DNA from: Glycine soja
Taxonomy: Eukaryota; Streptophyta; Magnoliopsida; Fabales; Fabaceae
Direction: 5' to 3'
Length of the DNA stretch: 64,000 nucleotides
Assembly (NCBI RefSeq): GCF_004193775.1
Contig: NC_041010.1
Coordinates: forward strand, 43,513,562-43,577,561
The translations under genes and the position numbers were made by a program. Numbering within the stretch: the first letter of the stretch is position 1; every line of letters starts with the position of its first letter. The notes beneath the pieces are model-generated. The model had not been told where the DNA came from, did no database searches, and worked only from the letters and a program-made list of their open reading frames with translations. This document shows, one piece after another, positions 1-13,423 of the stretch.

Positions 1-95
1 GTATTGAATCAATTTGTGGGTTTTAAGAAAAATTAATGTTTCACTAATTAATATCACTTGTAAAGTTTAACAATTACACTCGTTTATACTATCAG

Positions 96-924
96 GTTGT
101 CATTGGGTGTGATGGCGTGAATTCTGCCATTGCAAATATGTTTGGGTTACACCGAACGAAGCTCTTGCTTTTCTCTACATGTGTTGCACGAGGCTTCACA
201 AATTTTCCAAATGGTCATGAATTTGGCAGTGAGTTTGCTATGATGAGCAGAGATCAAGTCCAACTCGGAAGAATCCCAGTGTCTGACAAGCTCGTTTATT
301 GGTTTGTCACAAGGCCACGGACTTCTAAAGGTTACTCACTTGTTAATTCTATCTTATAATAGTAATAATGTGAGAATATATATTAATTTTGTTTGATAAT
401 TAAAAGCAGATTCAACAATTTGGAAAGACCCAGTTCTTATTAGACAGTCATTAATAGAATCAATGAAAGGTTTCCCAGAAGGGGCGGTTGAGATAATACG
501 AAATTGCAAGTTGAGCTTCTTGCATCTGACTGAGTTGAAGTATAGGGCACCGTGGGACTTGGTCTTTAACAAGTTCAGGAAAGGTACAGTAACAATTGCT
601 GGTGACGCAATGCATGCCACAGGCCCATTCATTGCACAGGGTGGCTCAGCCTCCATAGAAGATGCACTAGTTCTTGCTAGATGCCTGGCACAAAAGAAAG
701 CTGAAGAAACTGCAGAGATAAACATCGCAGAGGCAGAGGAAGCATTTGATCAATATGTCAAAGAAAGGAAGATGAGAAACTTTTGGCTCTCTTTGCATTC
801 TTTCCTTGTTGGGAAGAAGCTTGACACCAAATCATCCATAGTCAGATTCATTATCCTTGCAATCATGGGCATTCTGTTTAGAGACCCCGATTGGCATTCC
901 CGCTATCATTGTGGAGTTCTATAG
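96..924 (+). CDS. FAD-dependent monooxygenase, 3' part (partial)
   Basis: Two exons, 96-330 and 410-924, give the last 249 residues of a flavin monooxygenase of the plant MO1/MO2 (zeaxanthin-epoxidase/salicylate-hydroxylase-like) family. These enzymes use FAD and NAD(P)H to hydroxylate small substrates. The first exon opens right after an AG acceptor with VVIGCDGVNS, the family's DG motif, which contacts both FAD and NAD(P)H. The second exon carries the GD motif GDAMHATGPFIAQGG, which binds the FAD ribityl chain, followed by the typical SIEDA helix. The 5' exons with the N-terminal GxGxxG dinucleotide fold lie to the left of the window; 1-95 is intron. No frame break is visible, so the gene is probably functional. 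The family is certain but the substrate cannot be told. Confidence 0.9.
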
Positions 925-1002
925 GAAGATTTGTCATTTCAACTAATCTTATATGTGCACATATCATTGCTCACTTAATTTATTGCTTTATTCAATAATA
1001 TT

Positions 1003-1008
1003 AATAAA
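1003..1008 (+). promoter_or_regulatory. polyadenylation signal AATAAA
   Basis: A canonical AATAAA lies 79 nt after the monooxygenase stop codon in a T-rich context, as expected for a plant near-upstream element. This is a pattern match only. Confidence 0.45.
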
Positions 1009-4000
1009 ATTTCTGATTTCTGATTATGTATTCATTTGACTTTGTGCATCATTACACACCAAATATATATAGATATATATAATTTAATAAGTCATGGATC
1101 AAATGGATTTTATGACTTCAGGTTGATGGTTTTCGATAATTAGTAGTATAAAGTTGCATTCATGTATTCAACGATGATATTTGTATTTATGAATGCTTTG
1201 CTCAAATTAAAGCAGTAAAATAGATCTTAAATTCAAGCTAATACCTAAGTATAGATTGAAATAAACTTCATGATTTTTTTAATCTAATTCTGAAAAGTTG
1301 TTGGTCTTCTTCTCTCAAGTAGAATATTATCCAATGAATTCACTCATGGTTCTCCAATAACTCTAGTGTTTGGATATCCTATTCCTATAAAGAAGTTAAT
1401 GGACCGGTAACTAATTTGATTTGAGCAGTGTTGAGCTGAATCTTTTTAAATAAGATTACAATTCAAGTTTTGTTGATGAAAAAAATTATATTTAAAAGAA
1501 TTTTTTTTACTAAAAATGATGAATTATAAACGAAATCGATGAATATCTCATCAATTCCATGGGTAAAAAAATATAAAAAACAATAATACAATCAATTAAA
1601 ATTTGAATGTCCAATTATTATTGTTAATCAATTTGTTTTCATATTTTCATGAACTTGTGTATAGACTGCACTTTGCTTATCATGTAGTTTCTCTATTCAA
1701 TGCCCTCATCTAGAGTTTGAGTTGTTTTTTAGGAACTTTGTATCACTTTATAAAAATAAAAAACGTATGGGTGAAATTTTTTTTACAGTGGAAATAGTTT
1801 AAGAGAAAGAATGAAGAAACGGAAAAGAAATATATGAAGTGAAAAATAAAATAAAAAACAACATAATTAATTTGTCTTGCAACATACTAATCGATTGTGT
1901 TCAAATAGATAGTCGATTCTAAACCCTCTTAAATGTCATATTTGCATTTACGGATGGTTTTAAACTCCCATGAATGTCATTAGCTATGCATTTACCCGTG
2001 GTTTGAACTCCCATAAATGCCATAAGTTATGCAACGCCTTCCTGTGTCAATTTTTACAATTCCTACATATGTCATCAACTTTGCATTTACCTGTAGTTTG
2101 AATCCACATAAATACTATTAGTTATCCATCACCTTTTTTGTAAATTTTTTGTGTGGTTTGAAAAAACAAATGTGTGGGATCCATTCCTTTTAATTTTTCC
2201 AACCCTTCACTTTGGCCTTACCAAATTACACATGAATCTCATTGTCCCTTTACTTCTTCTTTCTCCCTTCCCTCTCCCTTTGCATTTTTCCGCTGGCAAA
2301 CAAAGTGTCATTAGTGATTTTGAACACATTGTCTATCCTCTCCTTGGAAGGTACATTTCATTTTTCATGTACCTTATATGCAACTAACCAAAAATAAATA
2401 AATCTTTTGAGTAAGAAATTATGTTTGGGATGTGAAAGTTAAAATATTTGCTTATTGAAATCACATATGAGATATGAAACTAAACAAAGTACTATTATCC
2501 TTAATTTTCTTAACCAATTATCTGTTTCAATTTTTAAAAAATCTTATATCATAATTAAAATTATTTATTATAAATTTAGAATATAATTTATATATCCAAA
2601 AAAATTATAATGAATTTTATATGCAATATCATCTATAAATTTAAAAATATAAATTATAATTATATAAAAAATAAATATTTTGTGTAATGATTTACCACTT
2701 AAAAGTTAAAACTTAAAAGATTAGATGAAATTAAAAATATACTGAAAAATAACTAAATTCCAGAGCCATACAAAACGCGGGCAATAGAAGTATAGAACTA
2801 GTTGACTCAAACGTTTTAGTGCGAAAACGAAAATGAAAATTCAAAAAATTGTTGAGAGGCGCACTTTCAAACTTCTAAGTATAAAAAGCCAAGGAAAACC
2901 GCCTTTCCGATTCTGTCGTCACTCCCTACTGTTTGAGAGTTGTGTTTTACTACTCCTTACACGACATTACTACCCACCTTTTACAACTTTAAAAAAAAAC
3001 ATAATATTTATTTAACCTTGGATTTTTAAATTCACTTTTTAATTATAAGATTCTTTCATTTAATTTATATTTTTTAAAAAATAATTCTTATATTAAATTT
3101 ATTAATTATTTATATTATATTTTTTTATTCATTTATTTATTTCTCATTAATATTTTTTTAAAAAAGTAACGATATATAAAAAAATAAAAAAGAATCAAAC
3201 GAAATTTTAAAACAACAATACTATTTCCTACGAAAATGTTTACACGAATTCTAATCATATTTTTTTAAAAAATTATTACATTCTTACCTAGTCTTTTAAA
3301 ATCTTCACAATTTTTTATGATAAATAATCTTTTTAAATCCTAATCTAATACGTCCCTCAAACTAAAATAACAAACTTTTTAAAATAAAAGTATCAAATAT
3401 ATTTATTTTAAAATAAATTAACCAAAATTAAGAATTTTAAAAATTAAGTAACCAAAATTATTTTTTAGCCTATATATTTTATTATCATGAAAGTTGGGCT
3501 CTATCTGTTGTTGTAAGTAGTTTATATTTTATTCCCACGAGAAGGTAAATACTCCACTTTAATTATTTAAAAAAATAATAGTTTCTGGAATGTAGCTAGT
3601 AGTAAAAGGATGACAAAACATGATAAGAGTATAAAAATAAAATAACAATATGATAGGATAATGGAAATAAAAGCGTTAATCTTATCTAAATATAGACTGT
3701 TTAATAAACCAGATGACATTATCGTACTATCAATTTTGTTTTTAATATATACTATATCATATTAATGATTATTTTAAAATAATATATAAGATAAAGTATT
3801 GAATTACATGTTAGTTAATAATTATTAATAATAAAATGATTTTAAAAATATAAAAATTAAAATCAATAAAAAGTTAAGAGTATAAAATTCAATTCAATCA
3901 TCAATCAATGTAGATTTTATCCTTTAGTTGTTTTTATATAATTGAAAAAATGTAATAAATTGATATTCTTATTTTTATTACAATTAAAATTTATAAACTA

Positions 4001-4400
4001 AATATTTTTTTAATATTTAAATGATTTTCTTACATTGTATATCAGTTTTTCTTACTTTATTTGTCTGATTCAATTTAAAAATGATTTTATATTACAATTT
4101 ACTCATTATAAGTTTAATTATGCTATGATTTGGCTATTTAAAAATATCTGTTTTGCTGAATATATTTAAAAAAGAAAACAAAAAGAGTGATTTATTATAA
4201 ATTTGAATTGAATCACAAGTAAAAGTTTATTGGAAAGTGAAATACTAAATAATAGAAAAAAGAAAGAAAATAATGAAAAGGTGCGCGTGGAGAAGGGGAA
4301 AGTGAACCGCCATGACTAAATTGAAATGACAATTATGCCATGGGAAAAAGTGGATATATGCAAAAACAAACCAACAAACCAACAAACCCTAGCAACTACA
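1009..4400. other. AT-rich intergenic region
   Basis: No gene is recognised here. The small open frames have no family resemblance. The region holds a degenerate tandem repeat (1931-2135) and long A/T-rich low-complexity stretches. A TATA-box-like TATAAAAAG at 2880 is followed by a short GC-richer segment, but no coding exon follows it, so it may be chance or a relic of a promoter. Confidence 0.6.
1931..2135 (+). repeat. degenerate tandem repeat, about 43-bp unit
   Basis: Four to five imperfect copies alternate an AATGTCAT-like segment, TATGCATTTACC, and TGGTTTGAACTCCCATA. The clearest copies are at 1932-1973, 1974-2016 and 2068-2110. The third copy is interrupted by an unrelated stretch around 2035-2065. 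Confidence 0.6.
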
Positions 4401-4561
4401 CCCCCAAACGCCAACGCCGTCGTCTCCTCTGTTTCAGTCTTTTGCTTTTTATTTTACTCACACTCTCAGACTCACTCTAGATCAGATCTATTTTCTTTTC
4501 CCTAATCGTTACTTGAGCCAGGATTCGACGTCGTTTTCAAACCCACCCGCCGGATTGGACC

Positions 4562-7351
4562 ATGGTCGTCAACGAGAGACCTTCCAAGAGGATGAAGAGG
4601 AGGGTCACAGCTGATCTTTGTGATTTTCTTACTTTTCCGGAGCCTGGCGTCTCTGCCTCCACCGAACCCTTCCGGAACTGTGTACAGCGCTTCCTCTCTC
4701 ACCATGCGCGCATCACTTTCCCTCCCTCGCTCTTTCCTTCACTCATGACGTGGCAGATCTTGTTCCGTGTCGGAGACCTCCTTGACGCTCCCGATCTCTC
4801 GCCGGCGATAGTCACTCTCGACATTGTCGAGGAAGATGTCACTCGTTCTCGTGCTTCTGTCTATTGTGACCAGTGCCGAGTCGTTGGTGAGCATACTCGC
4901 CGAGTCTTGTGACTCACTGACCGTAGACTCATGCATTTTCATTAACTTTAAAACACAAAAAATAAAAAAATACACGAATCATGGTAGAAGAAATTTACGA
5001 TACTTTTTTCTTTTAATTTTAATTCAGAGTAGTGAAAATTAAGCAAAAACCTTTGTGTTATTTTCCCTCTTATTTTTTGTGTGTGCTTAAATTCAAATTA
5101 TATAATAATAAACTTATTTTGCCATTTTTTTGTATTATTACTATTATTATTTATATCAAATAATGATATCATGTTGGTGTGTGAAAAGATAATAAGCATG
5201 CGAGATGGATATTTATGGGACCTTTGGTGGATATATGGTTGTGTTCTAATGCTGACTTTTTGTTGGAAAAAAAAAAAACAAAGGGTGGAGTGGGCATCCG
5301 GTGTGTCGAAAGCGATACCATTTCATAATAAGGGCTGCGAGCGATGCCGTAGAAGCATATCAAAGACCTTGTTCAAGATGTGGAAATCTTCTCCAATTAT
5401 CTGAAACAAGGTAAGGGGTTATGCTCTTCTTATTTCCCCATTAAAACTTTTACTCGTCTCTTTTTGCATGCAAAGTAACCTAGTCGTTTGGGTTAATGGA
5501 CATGATGGCAGGTGTAGATCGTGTAACTTTGCCATCACCGTTGATGACCTTGAGGATTGGGTGTATCTTCAGATTGAAGATAACACACATCTTCTGCATG
5601 GTGTCGTCCATTCCAATGGTTATGGTCACTTGCTTACTCTTAATGGAAGAGAAGGTGGCTCAAAGCTTCTCTCTGGTTCTGATATCATGAATTTCTGGGA
5701 TAGGCTATGTGCTGCAATTTCTGTTAGGTCTGCATTACTCAACTTTCTCACGTTTTGCATCAGGTTGAGTTTGACACCTGTTTTTTAAACTAATTGTGTT
5801 GTTTAATTGAGCAGGAAGGTTAGCGTGATGGATTTGTCCAAGAAATTTGGGCTGGAATACCGGTTGCTTCATGCAATCACCAACGGGCATTCCTGGTATG
5901 GCAATTGGGGTTATGAATTTGGAACTGGCAGCTATGCTCTTACGCAAGATGCGTACAAGAATGCAGTGAATACCCTGTCAAGCATGCCCTTGTCATCATT
6001 TTCATTCCACGGTCGGGGACCAAGAAGCCACCTGGAGTGTGTCATTTCTCTTTACCAGTCTTTGGCAGAAACTGAACTTTTGACGATTGGACATCTCTTC
6101 TCCTTTATGTTGACATTGATTCATGAATGTCTTAAGCCAGTGGCCATGAGGACATCTAAGCAGACCAGTAACATGTTGTGTGCATGGACGGGAAATGATG
6201 TTGAAGAGGTGCAACATGCTTTGATAAAGGTTTTGCTTGCATCGGGTGCTTGTACTGAGGCTAAATGGGTGACAAGACGTGCTCTCAAGGGTGCAGTATG
6301 CAGGGGTGTTTCATCTCCAGAGCTTCTAGACTACTGTCTTAAGCACTTCCCAGGGAAATTAACTGCCAATGGAATGATAGTTTGTTCACGATGCAATCCC
6401 ATTTCCAGTGGCATCGAATTCAGGTAAGACTGAATACGTGGCTTTTGCCAATTTGCTTCTATACTAATGTAACTAACGCTTGTTATATATCCTTGATATA
6501 GATTAGAACCTTGGTGTAATGGATTGAGTACAAAGTCAAGCTATCCAACAGAAGTTCAACTGATCTCTGATTTGACATTTTTATTTAATTCAATTATTCA
6601 CCCTGACAAAATGGTGTGCTACAGACCAAAGATTATGAGGAAAAGTGTGGCTGATTCAGCCAGGAAGCTCCTTGACTGTAAACAGTTTATGAAGGATTAC
6701 AAGCCGTATGAAATGGCCGTTGAACTGCCTTCAGTCATTAGGCTGTGGTGTCACGTGGAGCTTTCTGATCAGCCCAAGGATGATCCATCCCCACCACCAG
6801 AGCTAATTATGCTGCCTTTGAATGCTACCGTTGCTGACCTCAGGAGTGAAGCCACTAGTGCATTTCAAGAGGTGTATGCAATGTACAAGAGGTTTCAAGC
6901 TGAGGAACTTCTAGGATACGGGTCAATCAGTGATTCGCTCACCATAAGGTTCTTGCTTGGAACAAGTGGATCAATTCAAATTCAAGGTAAATGTCCAGCT
7001 AAACATGGGCTAAGTCGATTTCGAATGGAACGAGGAACAGAGGTGTGGAAGGTGGATTGCACTTGCGGGGCTAAGGATGATGACGGAGAGAAAATGTTAG
7101 CATGTGATACCTGTGGCGTTTGGCAGCATACAAGATGTGCTGGAATTGATAATAATACTGATGGAATGCCTTCTAAGTTTGTTTGTATGGGATGTGTCAA
7201 CTTGTACCGTGAGGAAACTAAAAAATTACCAGCACCTGGTGAGGAAGCTAACGAGACCTGTAAATTCAACACATCTTGCAGAGATGAAGCTGTAGCAAGG
7301 GACTGTGCAACAGTTTCATGTAACATAGCTGTGAATTTTGGTGTGGGTTGA
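4562..7351 (+). CDS. PHD-finger protein (At1g33420 / MMD1-related)
   Basis: Five exons (4562-4886, 5284-5410, 5512-5727, 5815-6423, 6502-7351) join in frame to a 708-residue protein. Near the C terminus, at about residues 612-658, is a PHD finger: a CxC, CDTCGVWQHTRC, then CMGC, which is the Cys4-His-Cys3 zinc pattern. Such fingers usually read histone H3 tails. The N terminus has a basic RPSKRMKRR stretch, a likely nuclear signal. The middle matches the conserved region of the plant family that includes MALE MEIOCYTE DEATH 1 and At1g33420; the closer match, from memory, is At1g33420. The start is the first ATG of a continuous frame and gives the family's expected beginning. A (CCAACAAA)n-like run at about 4366-4388 lies in the putative leader. 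Role in chromatin reading is inferred from the domain. Confidence 0.9.
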
Positions 7352-9479
7352 GTGTATAGCTTTTGTATGTATTTGTACAGTTTCATGTAACAAGTCGATT
7401 GTTTTGTAAGTCTCTTTTGAAGAGCTTAGGCCCTATGGTCAGTACAGCTTGGTTTCGAGCTCAACGAAAAATATGAATCGACTTGACAACTTTGTTCTAT
7501 GTTTGTGCTAACTTGCAATTATTTACAGCATCAATTAAAACTGAAAAAAAGTCTAGTAAATAAGCATCTTAGTTATGATAAGTTGACAACATTAATTCCT
7601 TGTAGACTAAAATGAAATAATGACGTGATACTAGTTTACAAGTTAAAATATTACAAATAAATATCAGGAATTGGGTAGCCGACTTACTTGAGTTGCTTAT
7701 ACGATGTCTGTACGATTATTTTCATCTGGCTGTGGTCGGTTGTTCAGGTGTACTTGGTTTAATTTAATGGCTACTATGAGAAGAAGCATATTTCTATTAC
7801 TTGGGCTTTTTTGATAATGACGGAGTGGCTCTCGCTGAACTTGAAAGGCAACCGATAGCTTCACCCTGGTTTGTGCATTTGTAGAGTTTTTATGGGGGCT
7901 GGTAATAGATTCACCAAGGTCTCTGTCAACTTTGGTTCTTTGTTACCATATATGGAATGGATTTTGATTCAAGCGGCACAGCTAGAATAACAGTAGTTAA
8001 GAGGTTACAATGATTGTTATGGGGGCTGGTAACTTCAGCAAGTAATAAGTCAAAACAACCAATATTTTAGAGAAATGTTAAACTAACCTCCTGTTTCAAG
8101 TTTCTCGTACATTTGGATAGCACTCACTCCCGCCTTCGTTGATCACTTGAGAAGAGTATTCACATGTTTCATTACTGAACAATTTGGCTGTGTGCATTCC
8201 CTCCTGATATTTGATTTAATCCATTGAAAGAGATGTGGCATTTAAGTCAACTATAAATGCAATGGCTGACAATATTTGTGAAATAATATGCAATTTCTTA
8301 TGAGTTCAGCTTGCCATGAGTTTGTACTTAATGTATTTAATGTTAGAATGAAAGGGGGAGAATTGGCCTGAAGATGACAAACCAGAAGGCTTTCTGATAA
8401 GAAATCCATCTTCCAACATCCCAAATTAACAGAAAAAGAAACTGACTATGATCCATACCAAAAAAAAAAATTATAGAGGAAAACAATAAGAGAAATGTTT
8501 ACTTTCTTTTCATGCAAAGCAGGACATTCAAGATCCAATAATGAAAAGGGTAGCATACAGTAGCCTACATTATATTCAATAGTCTAGAAGGTCATAACAA
8601 GAGTATTGTGGCAAGAAATTGTATGACAAATACAGAAAATGAAAGGATATAGCTATGACTCGGTCTAAGCCAAAGCCTATCCAATGTAATCACTCAGTAG
8701 AAATTAAACACTGGTAGTTCCAAATAATTAGGCTTCAAAAAGGTTAACAGCAAGCTTATTTTTTTCTGAGATTTCATTATCAATCTCTGCATCTTCAGGG
8801 AAGCAGCAATGTCTAGGAGAGCAATCTAGTCATTTTATATTTTCTCTAAACCTTGCAGATATAGCACATAGGTACACAAATGTTTAAATTAAACAAAAAG
8901 AAAAAAGAAAAAGAAATCCACCATTGTGAACAGGAAGCTGATAACTCTCTTTTAATAAAATGAAGACCTTAGGTTCAAAACATGAAGTAGACAGCTAATA
9001 TCAACTTCGACAATATTACCATTTACCACAACAACTTTGATTAAAGCAGCTATATAAATTCTATTACAAAATGCAGTAGTCATTCTAAAAAAGATATCAT
9101 CACTGTTTTTTACATTTTATACGCCATAATGTTTGGTTCAACTTTTGTGTGTTTCATGATGGATGGAGAAGCAAGTCTCATGTTGAATCTTTCTATACAA
9201 GTAAAGACATAAAGGACCGTTAGCCCTACTAATAAAAACAACAAAGTACAGCCAATGACATGAAATGGGTAGAAAAGGCCTTATTGTACTTAATGTAACT
9301 TCTTTTCCCCTAAAGCAATAGCCAAGACAACTTTAATCAAAACTTATAAACAGAATAATAACATATGAAATTAGGTAAGAGCATATAGTGTTCAACAGAA
9401 GCATCCGAAAAAAGCAATAAGAGATCAGAAAGCAATGAGCTACGAACGGCTTTTCCAAGTATGCTTGCAACGCAACTCT
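7352..9479. other. 3' UTR and unexplained intergenic sequence
   Basis: The first 100-200 nt are probably the PHD gene's 3' UTR. Beyond that I recognise no coding exon on either strand. A 15-nt string (TATGGGGGCTGGTAA) occurs twice, near 7892 and 8019. The part from about 8340 may be transcribed leftwards from the promoter-like region near 9990, but that is speculative. Confidence 0.4.
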
Positions 9480-9990
9480 TGAGAATTGTTTGCCAGAGAT
9501 TGCAACCAGACAGAAAAGCAAATAAAATATGAATTTCTCAAATCAAGCATGAATAGAGAAGAATTATCAAAGCATTGCTGTATCGGTCAAGAAATATTGA
9601 CGAAATGATGCTGCCTGCGGTAATGCGATTTAGATTTAGATCTAAATATAAACGAACAAAATTAATCAAAGTAAAGTTTGTAGTATAGTCTGCCAACAAT
9701 GGATCTGGTAATTCTAACAAGAATTGAAATATAAATCGGGTGAGTCAGAGAAGGCAGAACCGCGCACAAGGCATCAAATCAAATAAAAGATAAAAGAAGA
9801 AAGCTTAGGTTTATTGCCTCACCTCTTAATGGATGGGACTGGGAGGAGATGTTGATCCCTCCCTCCAACAAAACTCAATTCACTGAGTAACATACTTCCA
9901 ATCAGAATTTCTATTTTAGCTCTGTCACTAAAAGCCCTAATTCCAAGCGAATAGTAAGAAACGAACAGAGAATGTCCCTTGTTTCATTCA
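9480..9990 (-). other. possible first exon/leader of an unidentified transcript
   Basis: Read on the minus strand, the segment below about 9990 looks like a plant leader (it includes AATTAGGGCTTTT). A short frame starts at an ATG near 9892: MLLSELSFVGGRDQHLLPVP, then SIKR, and it meets a good splice donor AAGAG|GTGAGG near 9822. Candidate acceptors lie further left, but no downstream exon encodes a known domain. It could be the leader of a long non-coding RNA, a short peptide gene, or chance. No function is proposed. Confidence 0.22.
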
Positions 9991-12900
9991 AGGGGAAGAG
10001 AGATGACGCAATACTTTTTTAACCGATTAGTAAAAACAAAAAAAAAGAGTTTATGAAAACTAGTTTATAAGCCCGTGTAATGCACTTTTTTTTTGTTAAT
10101 TAAAGAATCAACATATTTTTTTTATTGTTGTACTGCGTGAACATGTTATTGTTTTTTTTTAACGGACGTGAAATGTTATTGCTAATAATATATAATTATG
10201 AGTTTAATACTCTAATGGATAAAACACCCCTACTTGTTAGGGTGTGTTTGTTTTAAGTGTTACAAAATTATTTTTGAGAACGGGTTTGAGAATGTAAGGG
10301 TTTATTTGGAGTAGGTGTGAGTTTTTGGTTTTGAAATATAATATTCCCAACAAGCACATTTAACAAAAATGGAGTTTTAAAATACTTTTAAAATTTATAA
10401 TTTCATTTTTAGTTTTTTTTTAAATTACTTTTCTTGCATTAGGTTTATGTTTTTTATCTTTATTTTTTAAAAATTACTTTTCCTATATTAGAGATAATTA
10501 TTTTTGTTACTTCGATCAACACAGTTGTCACCATTTACATTGACATTATCACTATTATTACTATTGATATCACCACTAATGACACTATCATTACTAAACA
10601 ACTACTAACACCATTACTATTGTTTGTTCACCCTCCCTATTTTTCTAATCTATGATTTTGATTTCCTTAATATTTTTTTAAATTAAGATATTTCATTTTA
10701 CACTTTTAAAAAATTTATAATTTTAGTTCTTATTTTATTTTTCACTTTTAAAAAATTGATAATTTTAGTTCTTATGACCAATTTTAAACTTGATTTATTT
10801 ACTCAATAAATATTGACGGTTACGTGTCTACTTATTATCTACATGATCAATATTTTTTTAAAAATTATTTAATTGCTAACAAACTTAATTTATTAAAAAA
10901 AGAATTAAAATAATACATATTCAAGTCTAAAATTAAAAAAAAAATTAAAATTATAGATTTTTAAAAAAATGAGAGACGAAATGTCTCAATTGAAAAAAAG
11001 AAATTAAAATTACATATTTTTAAAAAGTGGGTGAGCAAATGTTTCAACTATAAAAATAAGAAAACTAAAATCATAAATTTAAAAAATTAAGGAAATAAAA
11101 ATTACAAAGCCATGAAACTAAATATCCCTGAAACATAGAGTTCGTCGATAAAATTTCGTCTCTTGTAATAACATATTTTTTATTCATATGTACGATTCTG
11201 TTGGTATGCTTAAAAAACTCACCCATGGACCTTGTAGGAGTAGTGATAGGTTAATGTACAAATTTTCCACCAAATTTGAGTCAACATATATGGTGAACAG
11301 CTGTCATCAATAAATTTAAATATACACTCTACAGGAGAAACATGCATGCATGAATGCAGATCGATGGACTTTGAGAATTGATGTTTCCATGAATTAACCA
11401 AATCATTTGTCTGTGGAAGATGTGATCAAGTGATCAACGCGTGTTAGGAATATATATAATTATTCATTTTACAGCTAACTGGATTAAGATTTTTTTGGTT
11501 GTGTCAACTTACTGATAGAAAATAAATAAAAGAAGAGAAATGAAAAGAAGTTAGCCTACAATACTGTGTGTACGTAAGTCTAGCATATATCTTTTATAAA
11601 AATCTCTCAGATATACGATTGATGTGCAAGATCGAAAAACCCATTGGGAAGGATAATAAATCACGAAAAGTACAGAAAGAAAGCGTGCAAATTGAATCAA
11701 GCAAAAGCAATCTGAAAGCGCTTCAGGTCATACCCACATGTGCATGCCCCAGCTATAGGGACTGCGTCTCTAACTGTTTCTATGAACATTTAAGACTAAA
11801 CCCAAAATTTGTTAAAAGTTTATATGATTGTCAATAATTTACATAAAAAATTGTCTATAAAGAAGAATTTTTTTAGCATAAAACTTCGGCCGTCCAATGA
11901 AATGCGGAAATCCCAAGAAGCTTTAGTAGCTATTTTTCCGAACATTGCTTTAAGAACAATCAAATAACCCATAAATTATGTTAGTTTTTAAATCTCGGGA
12001 TCATTTATCGATTTAAATATTTTCAGAAAACAAGTAAACTGATTTTTATTGCAAGTTAGTCGACAGTGTTTTGAGAAGCGCGTGGAATTAACAATAGCAT
12101 AATGATACAGGCTGATTATATATTGACAATCTGATGCTCAATACATATAAACATTATCTCCATTTATTTATTTTTAAAATTATCATGATGCGTATGCCTG
12201 AGTATTCGATATATGGTAATAATTTGAATTCAAGCAATCTTTACATATAAATTATATTAGTCTTAACATGAAATTTGTTATTTAAATTAATGACACCTGA
12301 TTACAAATCAGAATAATGAAATTAATTTTGCATTTGCATGTCAAATCATATTATGTCTCAACTCTCCATATGGATTTTTGCTAGATAAGTATTCGGGCTT
12401 GCTGTAATCTCACCACGCTGAAGGATATTAATTTCTCTGTAATTTGGACGGTGAAGTCTCACGTAAGTAGAAGGCTTGGTAGCTGGTTCATATAAGTTGT
12501 TAATTCTGAGTTCAGTGACCTTTTAGACAGCTCAACAATTATTATATATAAGACTCATTAATCAAGTTTTGGTTTTATTCAACCTAACTGACATGTACCA
12601 CAAACCTTCCTCCGTGAAAAAGTCAAGATTACAAACTACTAGCTAGGGTTTTGACTAACATTATCATTCCCTAGCTATAACCACAGATTAAGCATGCCCA
12701 TTTTGTACACCTAATTAAGTAATCAGCATGATAATGAAGTTTAATTTGGACAGCTTCGTAGGGATCACTAATTAACATACAAGTGCTGGATATGTAAGTT
12801 TCAGTAACTACTAGTAGCAAAGACGAGCTCAAGTTAGGGCAAAGAATGTTACCTTCACGCACGCATAATTAGCACATATACCTACGAACGTTATAACTCA

Positions 12901-13289
12901 ACCTCTATTTTGGAGAAATTTTAAAGCTTCTCCCATTTTACTAAATAGATTATATTTGCTAGGTTGAGTACAACTTTTTCTTTTCTTAATTAAAAACAAA
13001 AAAGATATATTTTCTTTTGGCATGAGGTAAGTAAATCACTACTGATAGGAGAGTGTAGCTTACGCTCCCTGTACGTTTGTGGGGAACCCTATACGAAAAG
13101 ATTGAAAAAAATACCTAAAATAATAAAAGATAAGAATAGAAAATAAGAATCATACTGCTGGTCACATTCATTCCGTAAACTTGTTTTTTACGATAGCTAG
13201 CTTTAACCATTCCCGTCGGCGTAGTCACCGGCCGTCAACCCTTTCTATATGGTCACAGTGTTTAACGGTGGCGTTGACAACCAAGAAGG
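9991..13289. other. AT-rich intergenic region upstream of the NAC gene
   Basis: I see no supported gene. Small frames such as the one at 11568-11837 show no domain, codon bias or splice context. The region 10380-11110 is strongly A/T-rich with many homopolymer runs. The last few hundred bases before 13290 are the likely promoter of the NAC gene. Confidence 0.6.
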
Positions 13290-13297
13290 TATATAAG
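13290..13297 (+). promoter_or_regulatory. TATA box of the NAC gene
   Basis: TATATAAG lies 134 nt upstream of the NAC start codon in a locally GC-richer context, which would place transcription start near 13320. Pattern match and position only. Confidence 0.5.
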
Positions 13298-13423
13298 TGC
13301 CATGCTTGCAACACCACGTACGAATTGATTGCTTAATTAGTTCTTCAAATCGATTAAGTTCATAGAGAGAATTGAAATATCTATTTGGTAAGTGATTGAG
13401 AGTTTGAATTTGTAGATAATAAG

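Noticed and set aside
2151..2387. 78-codon hydrophobic plus-strand frame
   Set aside because: Biased to Leu/Phe/Pro as expected from T/C-rich DNA. No domain, promoter or splice context.
4739..5042. Frames overlapping the end of PHD exon 1 and its first intron
   Set aside because: They cross the splice donor at 4887 and have no family content; the spliced PHD frame explains the region.
11568..11837. 89-codon plus-strand frame in the NAC upstream region
   Set aside because: Begins at a non-standard context, no similarity that I recognise, and lies in repeat-like sequence.
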